NCBI RefSeq assembly: GCF_000003605.2
Contig: NW_003155252.1
Span: forward strand, 207,015-217,383
Length of the DNA stretch: 10,369 nt
Direction: 5' to 3'
From: Saccoglossus kowalevskii
Taxonomy: Eukaryota > Hemichordata > Enteropneusta > Harrimaniidae
Below, in pieces: positions 6,977 to 10,369 of the stretch. How positions within the stretch are numbered: position 1 is the stretch's first letter; every line of letters starts with the position of its first letter. The position numbers were made by a program, and so were the translations under genes. The notes beneath the pieces were generated by a model. The model saw only the letters and a list, made by a program, of their open reading frames with translations. It did no database searches and had not been told where the DNA came from.

Positions 6977-8960
6977 GAGGAATAACAAGGGAATGTACTG
7001 TTCATGCTATAAATGTCGCTTTTTCTGTGCAGCAAATTTAACATTTTTAAGCCTTATTAGTATTTCTAATTATATCACTCGCCAATGACCTACAAGTGCT
7101 ATAATTATCCATGTACTTACAGATGGGTATTAAATGGGAGGTTATACAAGGATCTTAATAGCTTATTTATTTGGGAGCAAATCGTTAAACGTTTATTTTA
7201 TCATAGTTTTCATCTTCCACAGTGTACTCCATATTGTACTTTACAATAAAAAGAATTGCTTCACAGGTGGATTAAAATTCTACTTACTGTTATAATATCA
7301 ACACTATGTTGACTTTATTCCGAGTGGAAACATTCGCAATTTTACACTTCGTTAAACATGATATCCGAATTATTGGTGCATCATTCACCTATGATGGCCT
7401 ACGATACCTGATGCGTACTACAATGACGATAATACTAGATGGTACATTTGGTAAGGTAAACCGGCGGAAAATTGAATTTGTGAATTTTGTAAATCTACAT
7501 GTACTAATGTTCAACCCTGTGAGTAAATAAGTCTGACAATGGCATGTATTTTGTAGGAGGCAAAATGAATGTTAGTAAATAAAATCGCAATCGTAAATTA
7601 TCTGATTAATTTGGCATGAATTTGTACCAACAAACATACACAAATATTCTCACGAGTGAAGACAATTTTGTATCAACTTTACCTGATATGGCGGGCACAC
7701 TTAAAAGCGTCCTGTAAAAGCGATGTCGTGAGCACAAGAATACCCAACGATTATGTGATACTCCGTTCTCCAGTCATGGATAACATATAATGACGTCAGT
7801 TATGCAGAGTGGATCTATATTTGGCAAATTTTCATATAATCCCACAAAGAAATCAACCGGCATTTTATTTAAAACCCTGCTAATGCCCCTTAATTCAGCA
7901 TGTACTCCATGATGCATTTTAAACAGTATCGCACCTCGTTTGGTACATTCCATGGAATTGAACAAGAATTTAAAACGGTATCAGGGCTACATTTACCTAA
8001 GTGGGTCGTTTATCAAATCATGATAATTAAATACTAATTACAATTGAAGCAAACTAATTATAGGAATAATCTATCAACTTCAATAAACATCTATTGGGAT
8101 TACAATAACTCCTACTACGAAATCCGATGAAAATACCCTACGTTGTTATGGAGAAAATATTATTTTGTCTGTGTGTCGACACTACAACATAATAACACTT
8201 TTACCCAAATAATGATTATACACGTACAAATAAATTTGTCGAACAAACTTAAATGCAACGTATGTATTTATTTTACATTTACGTGAAACTAATTAATAAA
8301 CTACCAAATTAGAAATTTGTGTCTTTGAAATGCAATTTAATAAATCACTGTGGTTGACATTTTTGCATTTCGTTATGTGGCGTGCACATAATACATATTT
8401 ACTTTTACATACTACTATTCACTGTGCGCGTATGAGTACAAATTTATGTAAGTACAAGTGCAATGTGTGATCAAAAGGTAGATATTTTGACAAAATCGAC
8501 ATTGAACCAGAGGCATATTAATCTGTTTGTATGATAGCTAACACTGCATTATTTAATGGCATTGCCCGATTGAACAAAGTACAATTGCTCATGCTAAGGC
8601 GAATGGGGCGATAACCAAGTCAAGTTAACGACAATGTGTAACTGTACGACGTAGCCTGCATTACGTTTGTTGTTTAACACTGACATTTATCGTTGTATAG
8701 TAATGTCTATGTGCTTGTCCTTGGATGGTGAGTAAGGTATAGCGTCCTCATGTGTGTCATATCTAGCAAAATAATGTAGTAATTTCAATCTCTTGATAAA
8801 ATCTATCTCAGTGGAAGCAGTAAACATATTTCACGTCTCAAGCGACATCACAATTTCAAATTCCTGAGCCACATACTGTCTCTCTCTAGCACAGGGGAAG
8901 TAATATGCGATAAGTGTCAATAAAAGCTTACCCAAGTAACGTAAACTAAGCTCACATATG
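6977..8960. other. Intergenic stretch without supported gene
   Basis: This region separates the proposed end of the LDLa gene from the start of the large gene. It is AT-rich. Open frames of 60-75 codons occur on both strands (7306-7530 plus, 7774-7965 minus), but they lack splice context, signal peptide or known motif. The promoter or leader exon of the large gene should lie here or just below, but I cannot point to it. Confidence 0.6.
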
Positions 8961-8982
8961 TCTTCAACAGAGACATACGTAT

Positions 8983-8988
8983 TTTATT
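8983..8988 (-). terminator. Candidate polyadenylation signal AATAAA
   Basis: The minus strand reads AATAAA here, about 330 bases beyond the proposed stop of the LDLa gene. The variant ATTAAA at 9252-9257 is closer. Such hexamers are frequent in AT-rich DNA, so this supports the gene end only weakly. Confidence 0.25.
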
Positions 8989-9317
8989 TCACTTACAAGT
9001 TACATTGTTTGCTAACATAGGTGGTCATCAGTAAAAATGCTGTTAAAGGTATTATTACAATGACATTCACCCTAATTTACTACATGTAAGCCAGCAAATT
9101 GTATACACCACCAACTAAATGAAAACAAATAATTATACTGAAAATAGTATAGAATAGAAAAATGACTAAAATTGGTATTGCATCTAAACTGGCACAATGT
9201 TGTCAATGTCCGTCTTTTTTAGTAATATTCCATCACCAAGAAATCCCTCTTTTTAATCTTTCCCCAGCACGCTTCATAAACGACAAGCTGGCGGTTTACA
9301 CGGCCTCTTCTACTCCA

Positions 9318-9335
9318 TTACATATTACGTTCGTG
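9318..9335 (-). CDS. Possible last exon of LDLa gene (five codons and stop)
   Basis: A strong acceptor (GTGACTTTATTTTTGCAG) lies 179 bases after the LDLa donor. Joined in phase 0, it gives HERNM followed by TAA at 9318-9320. This would complete a 73-residue protein: signal sequence, one LDLa module and a short tail. Downstream minus-strand polyadenylation signals are ATTAAA (9257-9252) and AATAAA (8988-8983), so a 3' UTR of about 100-350 bases is possible. The match is short, and a more distant exon could be used instead. Confidence 0.35.
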   Translation of the reverse strand, partial: HERNM

Positions 9336-9514
9336 CTGCAAAAATAAAGTCACATGTCATCGTAAGAAACACGTCCAGTGTAAGTTGTGTCCAATTTTCT
9401 ACTCTTGAAAATTGATTGACTAGAGTACGAAATGTTATCGTAACGTGTCTATTTTGAAGTGTTATCGTATCGTATGCATTTTCAATCTTTTTTTAATTTT
9501 TTTAATATACATAC

Positions 9515-9630
9515 CTGTTCACAATTCAGTTCATCATAACCATCTGAACAGTCATATTCACCATCACAAACTTTGTAACTGGGAATACAATAATCATCGG
9601 AGGGACATTTCATTTGATATATACGGCATT
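9515..9630 (-). CDS. LDL-receptor class A (LDLa) domain exon
   Basis: This 116-nt exon encodes one complete LDLa module. The acceptor is CTTTCTTCATTACACAG before 9630 and the donor is CAG|GTATGT at 9514. Six cysteines are in LDLa spacing: C-x6-C-x5-C-x6-C-x5-C-x8-C, starting at ECRIYQMKC. The calcium-binding end is present as KVCDGEYDCSDGYDELNC, with the Asp of CDG, the Asp of YDC, and the final Asp and Glu of YDE, the residues that hold calcium in known LDLa modules. The usual Ser of SDE is Tyr here. LDLa modules bind ligands in lipoprotein receptors and many secreted or membrane proteins. The exon enters in phase 1 but leaves in phase 0, so it cannot splice in frame to the phase-1 exon at 5137. 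It therefore needs another partner, or the frame ends in the retained intron after about ten codons (VCILKKLKKD, then stop). Confidence 0.88.
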
Positions 9631-9784
9631 CTGTGTAATGAAGAAAGTTGAAGGCTTCAACATATGATAAACAGACAAAAACTCGTGAGCTCAGCAATAA
9701 ACCAATTGATTAAATTGATACTATCCTAAGTTCACGGGTGCTGTTGCTCTGACAGCTTTTGATTCTGTGTGCAACTACACTCAC

Positions 9785-9872
9785 CCGTAGACGCAAACAT
9801 CATAAGCCACGTTGCAATTACTTTCCATATGAACGACAATGAAAGACATTGACTCGGAGTTATTTTACACAT
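9785..9872 (-). CDS. First exon of LDLa gene: signal peptide or signal anchor
   Basis: The open frame starts at ATG 9872 (A at -3) and gives 29 codons plus one base before the strong donor GTGAGT at 9784-9779. The peptide begins MCKITPSQCLSLSFIWK and continues with a hydrophobic VIATWLMMFAST. This reads as a signal sequence with a basic residue at position 17, cleaved near AST, or as a type II signal anchor if it is not cleaved. The exon leaves phase 1 (ACG G|), and the LDLa exon 154 bases downstream accepts phase 1 (AA|TGC), giving Glu at the junction. The case rests on start, hydrophobic core, donor and matching phase together. The exon is short, so a chance arrangement is not excluded. Confidence 0.6.
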
Positions 9873-10369
9873 AGTTGAGTGATCATTAAAGTTGTTATTT
9901 TTTTTCAAATATCATAATAAACAACATCACAACGTAACAATTCAGACAAATGAAGCCAGTTATACTACACTGGCTCACTCCCAAAATGTCTGTACGACTT
10001 TCCAACTAAGTTTTCGCTTTTAAATCATTTATTCTATTATTTAGTACAAACACTATTATCTATATTCAAAATAAAAAAGACTAAAATCTTAATTGCAGTG
10101 TTAGCAAGGTATTACCCGGTCGCATTCAGTCCGTAAACGAAAGGGATATATATACTATACATATACTCTGAGATTGTAACCGTGGCGGGCTATGATAAAA
10201 GGCACAACTCAGCTGGAACACGATATATATTTTTTAATATAATTGTTTAGAGGAACAGCATATGTTTTTGTCAGTCTGTCTTTATGAAATGTATTCAAAA
10301 TAATCAGGTAATTAGAAAACGACTGGTACAATGCAAAAGCTTGTATTGATAATAATAATAAATTATTTG
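9873..10369. other. Upstream region of LDLa gene, no gene seen
   Basis: About 500 AT-rich bases with no open frame worth reporting. A small inverted repeat, AGCCAGT (9954-9960) and ACTGGCT (9969-9975) with an 8-base loop, lies roughly 80-100 bases above the proposed start codon. No TATA box at the expected spacing is convincing. Confidence 0.55.

Noticed and set aside
7306-7530. 74-codon plus-strand frame in the intergenic region
   Set aside because: No motif, signal peptide or splice context; the length is expected by chance in this much sequence.
7774-7965. 63-codon minus-strand frame, considered as a further exon of the LDLa gene
   Set aside because: No acceptor lies at its upstream edge (a stop lies about 15 bases above) and it has no recognisable domain.
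9162-9347. 61-codon plus-strand frame
   Set aside because: It lies across the proposed last exon of the LDLa gene, has no family resemblance and has no start or splice support.
5137-9515. Direct splicing of the LDLa exon to the first domain exon
   Set aside because: The LDLa exon ends in phase 0 (CAG|GTATGT) and the domain exon begins in phase 1, so the join breaks the frame.
1-10369. Bacterial or phage system, CRISPR array, tRNA or rRNA genes
   Set aside because: No regularly spaced direct repeats, no tRNA B-box with cloverleaf, no rRNA-like segments and no operon-like packing; the spliced exons show a eukaryotic genome.

Overview
The window looks like metazoan nuclear DNA. It is AT-rich, with small coding islands on the minus strand bounded by good GT/AG splice sites. 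The introns are a few hundred to about 1,600 bases long and hold microsatellites and palindromes. There is no bacterial operon layout. The gene style (secreted proteins built from one-exon modules in phase 1, plus an LDL-receptor class A module) fits a marine invertebrate such as a hemichordate, cephalochordate or mollusc. That placement is inference; the species cannot be told from the sequence.

The left two thirds (68-6813, minus strand) hold the 5' part of one large gene that runs off the left edge. Exon 1 (6723-6813) encodes a signal peptide and ends in phase 1. Five consecutive exons follow (4700-5137, 3731-4153, 1839-2282, 781-1203, 68-496). Each is 423-444 nt, starts and ends in phase 1, and encodes one copy of the same roughly 141-148 residue extracellular domain. 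The domain has four conserved cysteines, a W-x-W motif in four of five copies, and many N-glycosylation sequons. I do not recognise the family. All five junctions keep the frame, giving at least 749 residues before the window ends, and the donor after exon 6 shows that more exons follow.

The right end (about 9318-9872, minus strand) holds what looks like a second, compact gene. It has a signal-peptide or signal-anchor exon (9785-9872), a single complete LDL-receptor class A exon (9515-9630), and a possible very short last exon (9318-9335). If the last exon is right, the product is a 73-residue secreted or membrane-anchored peptide.

Intron 1 of the large gene contains a CpG-richer island (about 5279-5830) with NRF-1-like and YY1-like motifs on the plus strand just before an open frame. 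It could be a nested promoter or a transposon remnant. About 2 kb between the two genes (6977-8960) and the last 500 bases hold no gene I can support.
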